The position numbers and the translations under genes are program-made. Of a DNA stretch of 64,000 bases, positions 1-8,202 are shown one piece after another. Position 1 is the first letter of the stretch. Every line of letters starts with the position of its first letter. The stretch is from assembly GCA_944321945.1 (NCBI GenBank), contig CALUNE010000002.1, forward strand, positions 186,001 through 250,000, given 5' to 3'. This DNA comes from an uncultured Alistipes sp. GTDB lineage: Bacteria; Bacteroidota; Bacteroidia; Bacteroidales; Rikenellaceae. The notes under the pieces are model-generated. The model made no database searches, was not told the origin of the DNA, and saw only the letters and a program-made list of their open reading frames with translations.

Positions 1-725
1 TGCTTCACTTCGCGGAAGATCCAGGGACGACCGTAGGTGGCGCGGCCGATCATCACGCCGTCGACGCCGTAGCGGTCGAACATTTCGCGGGCTTTGGGCC
101 CCGAATCGACGTCGCCGTTTCCGATGATCGGGATATGAATCCGGGGATTGTTCTTCACGGCGCCGATCAGTGTCCAGTCGGCTTCGCCGCGGTACATTTG
201 GGCACGTGTGCGGCCGTGAATCGTCAGGGCGGCGATGCCGACATCCTGCAGACGGAGGGCGATCTCCTCGATGTTTTTCGAGTTGTCGTCCCATCCCAGG
301 CGGGTCTTGACCGTCACGGGGGTATGGACGGCGCGGACGATCTGGCGCGTCATTTCGACCATCAGATCCGGCGTGCGCATCATGCCTGAACCGGCGCCGC
401 GGCCGGCGATCTTCTTCACCGGGCATCCGAAGTTGATGTCGATGATGTCGGGTCGGGCGGCTTCGGCCATGCGGGCGGCCTCGACCATGGGTTCGATCAG
501 ATGGCCGTAGATCTGGATGCCGACGGGGCGTTCGGCGTCGTCGATTTCGAGCTTTTTGAGCGATTTGGCGGCGTCGCGGATCAGACCGTCCGAGGAGATG
601 AACTCCGTGTAGACGACATCGGCGCCGAAGCGTTTGCACATGTAGCGGAACGAAGGATCGGTGACGTCCTCCATCGGAGCCAGCAGCAGCGGCCGTTCTC
701 CGAGATCAATATCGGCGATTTTCAT
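1..725 (-). CDS. dusB: tRNA-dihydrouridine synthase, 3' end cut by the window edge
   Basis: FMN-dependent reduction of uridine to dihydrouridine in the tRNA D-loop. The open frame starts at ATG 725-723 and runs off the window start, giving about 241 residues of a protein usually 320-340 long. The N-terminus has the Dus pattern LLLAPMEDVTD, followed by the FGCPVKKIAGRGAGSG motif, which carries the catalytic Cys of the family, then VKTRLGW and IHGRTRAQMYRG. A flavin phosphate-binding IGNGDV lies near the cut. The start overlaps the stop of the upstream CorC-like gene (ATGA, 4 bases), so the two are probably translationally coupled. DusB-type is favoured by the Bacteroidota family; the exact Dus subtype is inferred. 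Confidence 0.93.
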   Translation of the reverse strand, partial: MKIADIDLGERPLLLAPMEDVTDPSFRYMCKRFGADVVYTEFISSDGLIRDAAKSLKKLEIDDAERPVGIQIYGHLIEPMVEAARMAEAARPDIIDINFGCPVKKIAGRGAGSGMMRTPDLMVEMTRQIVRAVHTPVTVKTRLGWDDNSKNIEEIALRLQDVGIAALTIHGRTRAQMYRGEADWTLIGAVKNNPRIHIPIIGNGDVDSGPKAREMFDRYGVDGVMIGRATYGRPWIFREVK

Positions 726-2011
726 GCTTCCTCCTCGTCGCTCTTGGGTTTGTGATAGATGACCAGCAGTTTGTCGATGCGGGCGCCGTCCATGTCGACG
801 ACCTCGAACGTGAAGCCGCGCCATTCGATCTTTTCGCCCGTCGTGGGGATGTGGCCCAGCAGGTCGAGAATCAGTCCGCTGACCGTGTTGTAGGCATTGG
901 CCGGGATGTCGTCCTCGATGCCGTAAGCGGCCAGGAAGTCGTAGAAGGGGCACTGTCCGTCGATGAGCGAACTGCCGTCGTCGCGGCGGACGATGTCGGG
1001 CTCCTCGCGCGGATCGGGCAGTTCGCCGACCAGCGCCTCGAAGATGTCCTTCAGGGTGATGATGCCGCGCGTAACGCCGAATTCGTCGCAGATGATGCCG
1101 TAGCCGAGCTGTTCGGTGCGCAGCTGTTCGAGGGCATTGTAGACCTCGAACTCCTCGTGGAAGAACTTCCCGGGGGTGAGGATCGTGCGGATGTCGAATC
1201 CTGTCTGGTTGAGGTGGAGGAAGAGGTCCTTCAGATAGACCACGCCGAGCAGTTTGTCGAGGCTTCCGTCGCCGACCGGATAGCGGTTGTGGGGCGACTG
1301 GGCGACGATTCGGTTGATTTCGTCGACCGACATCGAGACGTCGATCCAGGCGATTTCGCTGCGGTGGGTCATGATCGATTCGACGGTTCGGTCGCCGAGC
1401 GAGAAGACGCGGCCGACGATCTGCTGTTCGACCTGCTGGACCTCGCCGTCCTCGGCGCCCTCCTGGATGATCGAGCGGATTTCGGCCTCGGTGACCTTGC
1501 TCTCGGTCTTCTGGAGTCCCAGCAGGCGGGTTATGCCGGAGGTGCTTTGGGCCAGCAGCCAGACGAACGGCGACGCGATGGTCGAGAGCAGGCTCATGGG
1601 CCGGGCAACGATCGAGGCGGCCTTTTCGGCGGCATTCATGCCGATGCGCTTGGGGACCAGCTCGCCGAAGATGATCGTCAGGTAGGTGACGACGATCACG
1701 ATGACGACCTGAGCGATGGCCGTGGCCGTGCGCAGCGGGATCCCCAGCCGGGCGAGTTCCTCGCCGAAGCGTGCGGCGAGCGTGTCGCCGGAGTAGATAC
1801 CCGTGAGGATGCCGATCAGTGTGATGCCGATCTGTACGGTGGAGAGGAAGCGGTCGGGATCCTTGGCCAGTCGCAGGGCCTGTCGGGCTCCGCGGCTGCC
1901 TTGGCGGGCCTGCATCTCGAGATTCGACTTGCGGGCCGACACGAGCGCCATTTCCGACATGGCGAAGAGCCCGTTGAGCAGAATCAGGAGGAGGATGATC
2001 AGAATTTCCAT
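722..2011 (-). CDS. CNNM/CorC-HlyC family membrane transporter with CBS domains
   Basis: 429 residues with the order DUF21 (CNNM) membrane domain (about 1-185, beginning MEILIILLLILLNGLFAMSE), a CBS pair (about 200-330) and a C-terminal CorC_HlyC FAD-binding-like domain (about 345-420, with SGLILDLLGHIPTTGEKIEW). Family members are linked to magnesium or cobalt efflux; the hemolysin name is historical. It probably sits in the inner membrane with its CBS domains in the cytoplasm sensing adenine nucleotides (family knowledge). It is the upstream partner of dusB, with a 4-base overlap. The transported ion cannot be read from sequence. Confidence 0.9.
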   Translation of the reverse strand: MEILIILLLILLNGLFAMSEMALVSARKSNLEMQARQGSRGARQALRLAKDPDRFLSTVQIGITLIGILTGIYSGDTLAARFGEELARLGIPLRTATAIAQVVIVIVVTYLTIIFGELVPKRIGMNAAEKAASIVARPMSLLSTIASPFVWLLAQSTSGITRLLGLQKTESKVTEAEIRSIIQEGAEDGEVQQVEQQIVGRVFSLGDRTVESIMTHRSEIAWIDVSMSVDEINRIVAQSPHNRYPVGDGSLDKLLGVVYLKDLFLHLNQTGFDIRTILTPGKFFHEEFEVYNALEQLRTEQLGYGIICDEFGVTRGIITLKDIFEALVGELPDPREEPDIVRRDDGSSLIDGQCPFYDFLAAYGIEDDIPANAYNTVSGLILDLLGHIPTTGEKIEWRGFTFEVVDMDGARIDKLLVIYHKPKSDEEEA

Positions 2012-2089
2012 GGAATGTGTTCAGGGGTGATTCAGCCCACAAAGATAATGCATCGGCGGGCAATTGCAAAAAGAAAGGGCCGGAAGGAA

Positions 2090-2119
2090 TTGGTTATTCG
2101 GCGAAAAGCGTTAAATTTG
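2090..2119 (+). promoter_or_regulatory. Putative Bacteroidota-type promoter for argS
   Basis: TTGG at 2090-2093 is followed 18 bases later by TAAATTTG at 2112-2119, which fits the -7 consensus TAnnTTTG. The -33 element has one mismatch to TTTG and the spacer is slightly short. Transcription would start close to 2125, leaving a leader of about 14 bases before the ATG. Confidence 0.5.
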
Positions 2120-2138
2120 CGGTCAAAATCAAACGGAC

Positions 2139-3926
2139 ATGAATATCGAAAGCTATCTTACGGAGGCGGTTCGGCGCTCGGTCGAAGCGCTTTACGGACC
2201 GCTGGGCGACGAAGCGCTGCAGATTCAGAAGACGCGTCGTGAATTCGAGGGCGACTATACGCTGGTGACCTTCCCGCTGCTGCGACGCAGTCGCAAATCG
2301 CCCGAGGCGACGGCTCAGGAGATCGGCCAGTACATGGTGGACAACGTGCCCGAGATCCGCTCCTTCAACGTGATCAAGGGCTTCCTGAATCTGGTGCTGG
2401 ACGCCTCGTTCTGGACGGGCCGCTTCACGGAACTGGCCGCCGACGAACACTTCGGCGAGGCTCCGGCGACGGGTCGCACGATCATGATCGAATACTCGTC
2501 GCCCAATACCAACAAACCGCTTCACCTGGGGCATATCCGCAACAACCTGCTGGGCTACTCCGTGGCGCAGATCCTCAAGGCCAACGGCCATACGGTCATC
2601 AAGGCCAATCTGGTCAACGACCGCGGCATCCATATCTGCAAGTCGATGCTGGCGTGGAAGCTCTACGGCGGGGGCGAGACGCCCGAATCGTCGGGCATGA
2701 AGGGCGACCATCTGGTGGGCAAGTACTACGTCGAGTTCGACAAGCACTACAAGGCTCAGATCAAGGAGCTGATGGCTCAGGGTCAGAGCGAGGAGGAGGC
2801 CAAGAAGAATGCCCCGATCATGCGTCAGGCCCAGGAGATGCTGCGCAAGTGGGAGGCGAAGGATCCCGAGGTCTACTCGCTCTGGGAGACGATGAACAGC
2901 TGGGTCTATGCGGGCTTCGACGTGACGTACAAGGCGCTGGGCGTCGATTTCGACAAGGTCTATTACGAGTCGCAGACCTACCTGCTGGGCAAGTCGCTCG
3001 TCGAGGAGGGGCTGAAGAAGGGCGTCTTCTACCGCCGGGAGGACAACTCGGTGTGGATCGACTTGCGCAACGACGGGCTGGACGAAAAGCTGCTGCTGCG
3101 CGGCGACGGTACGTCGGTCTACATGACGCAGGATCTGGGCACGGCCTACCGCCGTTTCGAGGACAACAAGCTCGACGACATGATCTACGTGGTGGGCAAC
3201 GAGCAGAACTACCACTTCCAGGTGCTGAAACTGGTGCTGAAGAAGCTGGGCTATGCCGAGTGGAGCGACCACATCACGCACCTTTCGTACGGCATGGTGG
3301 AGCTTCCCGAGGGCAAGATGAAGTCGCGCGAGGGTACGGTCGTCGATGCCGACGATCTGATCGCCGATATGGTGAAGACGGCCCGCGAGATGTCGGCCGA
3401 ACTGGGCAAGCTGGACGGCTGCTCGGAAGAGGAGGCCAATGCCGTCTCGACGATGGTGGGTCTCGGCGCGCTGAAGTATTTCATCCTGAAGGTTGACCCG
3501 AAGAAGACGATGCTGTTCGACCCGCGCGAATCGATCGATTTCAACGGCAATACGGGCCCCTTCATCCAGTATACCCATGCGCGGATCTGCTCGGTGCTGC
3601 GCAAGGCGGCCGAAAGCGGGGTAGAGGCCTCGCGGGAGATCGGTGCGGAGGTGCGGATGCTCCCCGAGGAGATCGACCTGGTGAAGATGCTGACGGAGTA
3701 TCCGGCCACGGTGAAGTCCGCGGGCGAGAATTTCGCGCCGTCGATCATCGGTGCCTACGTCTACGATCTGGCCAAGCAGTTCAACGGCTACTACCACGAT
3801 CATTCGATCCTCAAGGAGGAGGATGCGGCGGTTCGCGGCATGCGTCTGGCGCTGGCCCGACAGGTGGCACGTGTCATCCGCAAGGGCATGGCGCTGCTGG
3901 GCATCGACGTGCCGGAGCGTATGTAG
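2139..3926 (+). CDS. argS: Arginine--tRNA ligase
   Basis: Charges tRNA-Arg with arginine; cytoplasmic class I synthetase. The 595-residue length is typical. Domain order is an N-terminal Arg_tRNA_synt_N (Add1) domain (about 1-95), the catalytic Rossmann fold with the HIGH motif as HLGH at 129-132, the GKMKSREG stretch in place of KMSKS, and a C-terminal DALR anticodon-binding domain that includes TGPFIQYTHARI. The start ATG at 2139 gives the usual short MNIESYL N-terminus and lies just after a promoter-like element. It stands alone on the plus strand, divergent from the CorC-like gene. Confidence 0.97.
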   Translation: MNIESYLTEAVRRSVEALYGPLGDEALQIQKTRREFEGDYTLVTFPLLRRSRKSPEATAQEIGQYMVDNVPEIRSFNVIKGFLNLVLDASFWTGRFTELAADEHFGEAPATGRTIMIEYSSPNTNKPLHLGHIRNNLLGYSVAQILKANGHTVIKANLVNDRGIHICKSMLAWKLYGGGETPESSGMKGDHLVGKYYVEFDKHYKAQIKELMAQGQSEEEAKKNAPIMRQAQEMLRKWEAKDPEVYSLWETMNSWVYAGFDVTYKALGVDFDKVYYESQTYLLGKSLVEEGLKKGVFYRREDNSVWIDLRNDGLDEKLLLRGDGTSVYMTQDLGTAYRRFEDNKLDDMIYVVGNEQNYHFQVLKLVLKKLGYAEWSDHITHLSYGMVELPEGKMKSREGTVVDADDLIADMVKTAREMSAELGKLDGCSEEEANAVSTMVGLGALKYFILKVDPKKTMLFDPRESIDFNGNTGPFIQYTHARICSVLRKAAESGVEASREIGAEVRMLPEEIDLVKMLTEYPATVKSAGENFAPSIIGAYVYDLAKQFNGYYHDHSILKEEDAAVRGMRLALARQVARVIRKGMALLGIDVPERM

Positions 3927-3948
3927 CCGTCCGGAGCGCAAACAAAGG

Positions 3949-3978
3949 GTGGGGGAGTTCGGTCCGGAACCGCCCCAC
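3949..3978 (+). terminator. Weak hairpin downstream of argS
   Basis: GTGGGG (3949-3954) pairs with CCCCAC (3973-3978) and GTTC (3957-3960) with GAAC (3967-3970). No T-run follows, so it may be a transcript-end stabiliser and not an intrinsic terminator. Confidence 0.3.
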
Positions 3979-4117
3979 CGACACTGAAGGCGGAAGTTCC
4001 GAAGTTCGGGGCTTCCGTCTTTCGTCTCCGGACCGCAGGCTGCGGCATTCGGACCGGGACGCCTTTGTGGTACGAAACTTGCGAACGGAGGGGGTTGTAA
4101 ACCAACACTCAACAATC

Positions 4118-5116
4118 GTGAAAACAATCGTATCAACCATCGCACTTTCGGTTGCGATGATGGGCGCTGCCGGAGCGACGGCGCAGACGGCGGTCAAGAC
4201 GGCGGGTCCTGCCGCCGATACCGTGATGATGTCGGAGAAGATGGAGGGCGACTACCTGGTCCGCCGCTATGTGATCCGAAGCATGGACGACGTGGATTAT
4301 TCGATCCATTACCGGATCAGTGTGGCGAAGCTCAACGCAGCGCTGAAGGGCAACACGCAGGCTCTGAATGAGATGAATTCGTTCGTCGAGGGGCTGATGC
4401 AGGATACCACGCGCCGGGTCTGTGAGGTGATCATTACGGGGTATGCTTCGCCGGACGGCAGCGTGACCTTCAACGAGAAGCTGGCGGCACAGCGTGCGAA
4501 CGATTTCAAGGCGTACGTCGATGCGAAGTACGATTTCTCGAAGCATTACAACGTGACGGTGAAATCCGTCGCCGAGGATTGGACGGCGACCCATGCGGCG
4601 ATTGCGGCCTCGTCGGTTCCCGACCGTTCGATGGTGCTGCAGATCGTCGACGGCACACAGGCTCCGATGGCCAAGGAGCAGGCCTTGAAGCGCAATCCGG
4701 CCGTATGGAACTACCTGGCCGAGCAGATTCTGCCTCCGATGCGGCGGGTCGAGGTGATGATCGGCTATGCGACGGACCGTATGGTCGAGCAGCGTACGCT
4801 GGTCCGGAAGCCCGCTCCGGCTCCGCAACCGGCTCCGGCTCAGGATTATGTGGTGGTCGAGGAGGATGTCAACGGGGTGATCGTCGAGATGCCGGACAAG
4901 GGTGAGGCCCGCAGGGAGATGCGCGAGACCTCGCAGGCCGTCAAGAAGGATTCGAAGGCTGTCGACCGGCTTGCCAAGCGGGATGCGCGCAAGGCGGCGA
5001 AGATTGCCCGTGCTCAGGAAAAGGCCGCTAAAAAGATTGCCAAAAAAGAGGCCAAAGCGGCCAAAAAGGCGGCTCGTGCCACGAAGAAGACTTACAAGGA
5101 TCTCGAACGGATGTAA
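4118..5116 (+). CDS. Secreted OmpA-like protein with a Lys/Ala-rich tail
   Basis: Unnamed Bacteroidota protein of about 332 residues. A GTG at 4118 is chosen because it is followed directly by a clear signal peptide, KTIVSTIALSVAMMGAAGA then TAQ; an upstream in-frame GTG at 4067 would add 17 non-signal residues. The mature part contains an OmpA_C-like core: VCEVIITGYASPDGS, then FNEKLAAQRANDFKAYV, and MRRVEVMIGYATD, the layout of a peptidoglycan-associated domain although the match is loose. A Pro/Ala linker (PAPAPQPAPAQ) leads to an acidic patch and then about 60 residues dominated by Lys and Ala (AKK repeats) ending TKKTYKDLERM. Likely periplasmic or outer-membrane associated; ligand unknown. 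It is monocistronic, with a hairpin after the stop. Confidence 0.72.
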   Translation: MKTIVSTIALSVAMMGAAGATAQTAVKTAGPAADTVMMSEKMEGDYLVRRYVIRSMDDVDYSIHYRISVAKLNAALKGNTQALNEMNSFVEGLMQDTTRRVCEVIITGYASPDGSVTFNEKLAAQRANDFKAYVDAKYDFSKHYNVTVKSVAEDWTATHAAIAASSVPDRSMVLQIVDGTQAPMAKEQALKRNPAVWNYLAEQILPPMRRVEVMIGYATDRMVEQRTLVRKPAPAPQPAPAQDYVVVEEDVNGVIVEMPDKGEARREMRETSQAVKKDSKAVDRLAKRDARKAAKIARAQEKAAKKIAKKEAKAAKKAARATKKTYKDLERM

Positions 5117-5137
5117 TTGTTCGGAAACGATGTCCGA

Positions 5138-5170
5138 CGAGCCCGGCCCTGTACAAGGTCGGGCTCGTTT
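5138..5170 (+). terminator. Rho-independent terminator of the OmpA-like gene
   Basis: CGAGCCCG (5138-5145) pairs with CGGGCTCG (5160-5167) around a 14-base loop, followed by only TTTGT. It lies 21 bases past the stop codon. Confidence 0.6.
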
Positions 5171-5404
5171 GTCAGACGGCGGTTCGGAAGATGCGGAAGC
5201 GCTGTCGGAAACCGGGACCTCGGCCGTTTCGGGGCCTGATTCGGGGCTTTGGAGGCTTCGGATGCCGGGGGCTTTGTGGGGCTTCGGGGCCTGCGACAGG
5301 GCCCGCATGGGAGATCGTTTCGGGGTGGGGATGGCTTTGGGGCGGAATCCGCGGAGCGAATCGGTCTGCGGCACTCAAAAAAAGGCGCTCGAAGCGGGAA
5401 ACCG
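5171..5404. other. Non-coding spacer
   Basis: A strongly G-rich stretch on the plus strand between the terminator and the next promoter. Open frames here run out of neighbouring genes and lack family features. I see no RNA gene or repeat in it. Confidence 0.4.
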
Positions 5405-5435
5405 TTTGTTAATCCGAAAGGATTTGCTACCTTTG
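5405..5435 (+). promoter_or_regulatory. Near-perfect Bacteroidota promoter for the small protein at 5466
   Basis: TTTG at 5405-5408, a 19-base spacer and TACCTTTG at 5428-5435 match the TTTG/TAnnTTTG consensus recognised by the Bacteroidota primary sigma factor. The start site would be near 5441, leaving an A-rich leader of about 25 bases before the ATG. It is the best promoter in the window together with the one at 56125. Confidence 0.8.
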
Positions 5436-5465
5436 TCGAAGCAAAAATTTCAAAACCAAGATACA

Positions 5466-5753
5466 ATGGCAAATTTACGTACCCTGAAGAAGGAGATCGA
5501 CTACCGCCTCGAGGAGGTTGTATTCGACTGCGACATGGCAATCTGCTTCCAGCCCTCGAAGGAGAAGGAGATCTTCGAGGTGATGCAGGAGGCTGTAGCT
5601 GTCCGCAACGATCTGTTCGTCAAGGCTATGAATCCGGCCGAGCCGCACAACCGCTCGCTGGTCCGCAAGCATTACGCAGCACTTCGCGCCGAGATTGAGG
5701 ATTCGTTCGGCAAGCTGTTCGAGAAGTTGAGCAAGATCAACGAGGCCAAGTAG
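5466..5753 (+). CDS. Small conserved cytoplasmic protein (95 aa)
   Basis: No named family recognised with certainty. The ATG at 5466 gives MANLRTLKKEIDYRLEEVVFDCDMAICFQPSK and then a mostly helical, charged chain ending SKINEAK. Short, soluble, no signal peptide and no membrane segment. Similar 90-100 residue proteins with the FDCDMAI segment are, to my recollection, widespread in Bacteroidales. It is a single-gene unit with a consensus promoter in front and a strong bidirectional terminator behind, which suggests steady high expression. Longer frames starting at 4902 or 5249 are read-through of unrelated sequence. Confidence 0.85.
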   Translation: MANLRTLKKEIDYRLEEVVFDCDMAICFQPSKEKEIFEVMQEAVAVRNDLFVKAMNPAEPHNRSLVRKHYAALRAEIEDSFGKLFEKLSKINEAK

Positions 5754-5832
5754 AAGACACTCGTCGGGCCCGGTGCAATCCGGAATTGCCGGTCCGGAGA
5801 GTAGGGTGGGCGATCACTTTCGTCCATCAAAT

Positions 5833-5866
5833 AAAGGGAGGAGAATCTCACGATTCTCCTCCCTTT
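5833..5866. terminator. Bidirectional terminator between the small protein and znuC
   Basis: A perfect 15-bp stem, AAAGGGAGGAGAATC (5833-5847) with GATTCTCCTCCCTTT (5852-5866), and loop TCAC. The stem ends in A/T pairs on both sides, so it can serve the plus-strand gene ending at 5753 and the minus-strand znuC ending at 5895. Confidence 0.85.
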
Positions 5867-5894
5867 GTTGTTTCAAGCCGTTTTTTCGGCCGCT

Positions 5895-6665
5895 TTATTC
5901 GTGATCGGGACAGCAGTCGCCCGGATGATGCTCCAGGACGGTGTGCGGAACAGTGCCGTGGGTGATGATCTGAATCGGGCAGTCGTAGTTGCGCAATTGT
6001 TCCTGAGTGAGGATGTTCGAGTGGTGGCGATGCACGTGTCGGTTGACGCAGACGATCTCCTTGACGACGCTGGTGATGGTCCCGATATCGTGCGAGACCA
6101 TGACGATGGCCATGCGCTGGTTCAGTTCGCGAAGCGTGTGATACAACTCCTTTTCGAACTGATTGTCCACGAAATTGGCCGGTTCATCCAGGATCAGCAG
6201 CCGCGGGTCGGAGATAATGGCCCGGGCCAGCAGGGCGCGTTGCATCTGTCCGCCCGAGATCTCTCCGATGGGGTGTCTGGCTACGGTTCCGAGCCCCGAA
6301 TGTTCGATCAGTTCCATGGCCAGTCGCTTGTCCTCACGCGAATAGCGCGACCGGAATCCGCGCCGGCCCTGCAGTCCGGAGAGGACGACCTCGAAAACCG
6401 AGATCGGGAAGGCCCGGTCGAAATTCGAGATCTGAGGCATGTATCCGATCAGCCGTTCGCGTCCGCGGAAGAGTTCCGGCGCAAAGTCGATGGTTCCGGA
6501 GTGGGGGACTGTCCCGAGAATGGCCTTGACGAGGGTCGTCTTGCCGCCTCCGTTGGGTCCGATGACTCCGAGAAAATCGTGCTCGCCGATCGCCAGATTG
6601 ACATGCTGAAGGGCTTCGTAACCCTCGTAGGAGACGCTTACGTCGTGGAGTGTGACCAGATTCAT
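5895..6665 (-). CDS. znuC: Zinc/manganese ABC transporter ATP-binding protein
   Basis: 256-residue ATPase of the metal ABC (MZT) family. Visible are Walker A GPNGGGKTT (about 36-44), the Q-loop region YMPQISNFDRAFP, signature SGGQMQRALLARA, Walker B LLILDEP and the switch His in VMVSHDIG. The C-terminus is unusually metal-ligand rich (EHHPGDCCPDHE), which could bind zinc in the cytoplasm. The gene follows znuA with a 4-base ATGA overlap. No permease gene adjoins; the likely partner lies at 53848-54693. Zinc is favoured over manganese by the His-rich SBP, but this is inference. Confidence 0.88.
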   Translation of the reverse strand: MNLVTLHDVSVSYEGYEALQHVNLAIGEHDFLGVIGPNGGGKTTLVKAILGTVPHSGTIDFAPELFRGRERLIGYMPQISNFDRAFPISVFEVVLSGLQGRRGFRSRYSREDKRLAMELIEHSGLGTVARHPIGEISGGQMQRALLARAIISDPRLLILDEPANFVDNQFEKELYHTLRELNQRMAIVMVSHDIGTITSVVKEIVCVNRHVHRHHSNILTQEQLRNYDCPIQIITHGTVPHTVLEHHPGDCCPDHE

Positions 6666-7543
6666 GGTTCGGTGATTAAGTCGGTGATCCGGTCGATGTT
6701 CGGGATGACCTGCTCTTCGAGGGGATTGATCTCGATATAGCTGGCCTGGATATCTCGGGCGATGATCTCGACGACGGATGCCGGGAACTGGTTCTGATAG
6801 AATATCTTGCGTACACCATCCTTGCGGGCGTTTCGGATGATTCCGGCCAATCGTCTGGCCGAGGGCTCCTTGCCTTCGGCTTCGATGGCGACCTGTTCGA
6901 TCCCGTAGTCGCGGGCGTAGTAGGTGAGGGCGGGGTGGTATACGATGAAGTAGCGGATTCCACTCCGCTCGATCTTTTCGCGTGTTCGGGTATCCAGCTC
7001 GCGGAGTTGCTGCATCAGGCGCTTGAAATTAGCCTCGTACCGGACCGAATCGGGATAGACCTTTCGGATGGCTTCATAGGCATTCTTGGCCATGATCTGC
7101 AGGGCTTGCGGGGATGTCCAGATGTGGGGATCCACTCCGTGGGCATGGGTGTTTCCGGAGGTTTCGTCCCGATTGGCGGCCTTGTTGGCTGCGCCATGGG
7201 AGCAGGTTCCCTCAATCAGTTCTATGCCCTGGCTCAAATCGACGATTTTCGAGCGATCCTGGATTCGGGAGAGCAGCGATGTCTCGAAATCAATCAGACC
7301 GACGTTGAAGATCATTTTGGCCTTGTTGAGTTCCACGACCTGTTTGGGAGTGGGCTCGAAGGTTTCGGGACTTGCGCCTGCAGGGACGAGAACATTGATG
7401 TCAAGATCCTGACCGACAATATTTTCGATGATGTTTTTCAGGGGAAGAATCGAGACATACAGGGTTTGTTCATCGGTTGCCGGCTTTGTGGTGCAGGAGG
7501 CGCAGACGAGGACGATGATCCAGAGTATGGCTGTTTTTTTCAT
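6662..7543 (-). CDS. znuA: Zinc/manganese ABC transporter substrate-binding lipoprotein
   Basis: Cluster A-I metal-binding protein of about 293 residues. The ATG at 7543 is chosen because it yields a lipoprotein signal, MKKTAILWIIVLVCASC, with Cys17 as lipid site; upstream in-frame starts add only a polar leader. The mature part has the family pattern LYVSILPLKNIIENIVG, VLVPAGASPETFEPTP, a short His-bearing loop (NTHAHGVDPHIWTSP), IVYHPALTYYARDYG and IFYQNQFP. The DPHIW His and the loop are expected zinc ligands. The protein should be anchored on the periplasmic side and pass metal to the permease. Its stop overlaps the start of znuC. Confidence 0.88.
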   Translation of the reverse strand: MKKTAILWIIVLVCASCTTKPATDEQTLYVSILPLKNIIENIVGQDLDINVLVPAGASPETFEPTPKQVVELNKAKMIFNVGLIDFETSLLSRIQDRSKIVDLSQGIELIEGTCSHGAANKAANRDETSGNTHAHGVDPHIWTSPQALQIMAKNAYEAIRKVYPDSVRYEANFKRLMQQLRELDTRTREKIERSGIRYFIVYHPALTYYARDYGIEQVAIEAEGKEPSARRLAGIIRNARKDGVRKIFYQNQFPASVVEIIARDIQASYIEINPLEEQVIPNIDRITDLITEP

Positions 7544-7602
7544 AGGCATGTTCGGCGGAAACGGCGGATCATACAATCGGGATGCACGTTTCGAATTTCC
7601 CG

Positions 7603-7610
7603 CAAAGGTA
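7603..7610 (-). promoter_or_regulatory. Putative -7 element of the znuAC operon
   Basis: On the minus strand TACCTTTG matches the -7 consensus exactly, about 60 bases before the znuA ATG. No matching TTTG is seen at the -33 position. No clear Zur-type palindrome was recognised nearby. Confidence 0.4.
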
Positions 7611-8202
7611 ATAAATAATGGGAGGATTTGCGCTCTGTTTCGGGGACAAGTACCTCCCGACGCTCTTTTTTCGCATCTATACGATCGTATTTCCTACGTC
7701 CAGTTCAGATTCATTGTCGAGCAGTAGTCTGAGCCGGCCGAATATCCAGATCGGTTATCGGGTATTTGTTATTTAACATAATATAAATATTATTTCATCC
7801 AGAATATTTAACGTGAGAAGGCAAGTTTGTCAATTTCGTAATGCCAGAATATTCCTTATCCGTGGTTTTTGGAAATAAATTCTCCCCGGAGGCTTTTATT
7901 TTGCGGTTATGTCCGTGCAGGATAATTCGGCCCGGCAGGTTTGCCCGAAGCGTTTGTAATGAGGATGTTGGCTTGCTTTCCGGCGGATCGTATCTTTTTT
8001 TTAACGCTCCGAGAATGCAATATTTTGAATCGTGTGAACAATGGATCGTGACGATCGCGCTCCTGGAGCCTGGAGCAGCGTGTATTTGACGTATTGGGAG
8101 GTTCGCAGAAAAACTCGGCGTTTTGTCATATGGTCGGACGAGCCGGTTTGCTTCCAGGCTAAATGGATGTTGTCATGCGGAGATCTCCGCCGGGAGGATC
8201 CG
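7611..8202. other. Gene-free spacer of about 590 bases, partly AT-rich
   Basis: Open frames here are short and show no domain, signal peptide or Bacteroidota-like codon pattern. Base composition drops noticeably below that of the surrounding genes, particularly near 7750-7870. It may be a decayed accessory stretch continuous with the AT-rich island beyond the XRE gene. I see no tRNA-like fold. Confidence 0.4.

Noticed and set aside
752..2242. A 496-codon plus-strand frame opposite the CorC-like gene
   Set aside because: Antisense shadow with acidic Asp/Val-rich low-complexity translation and no start context.
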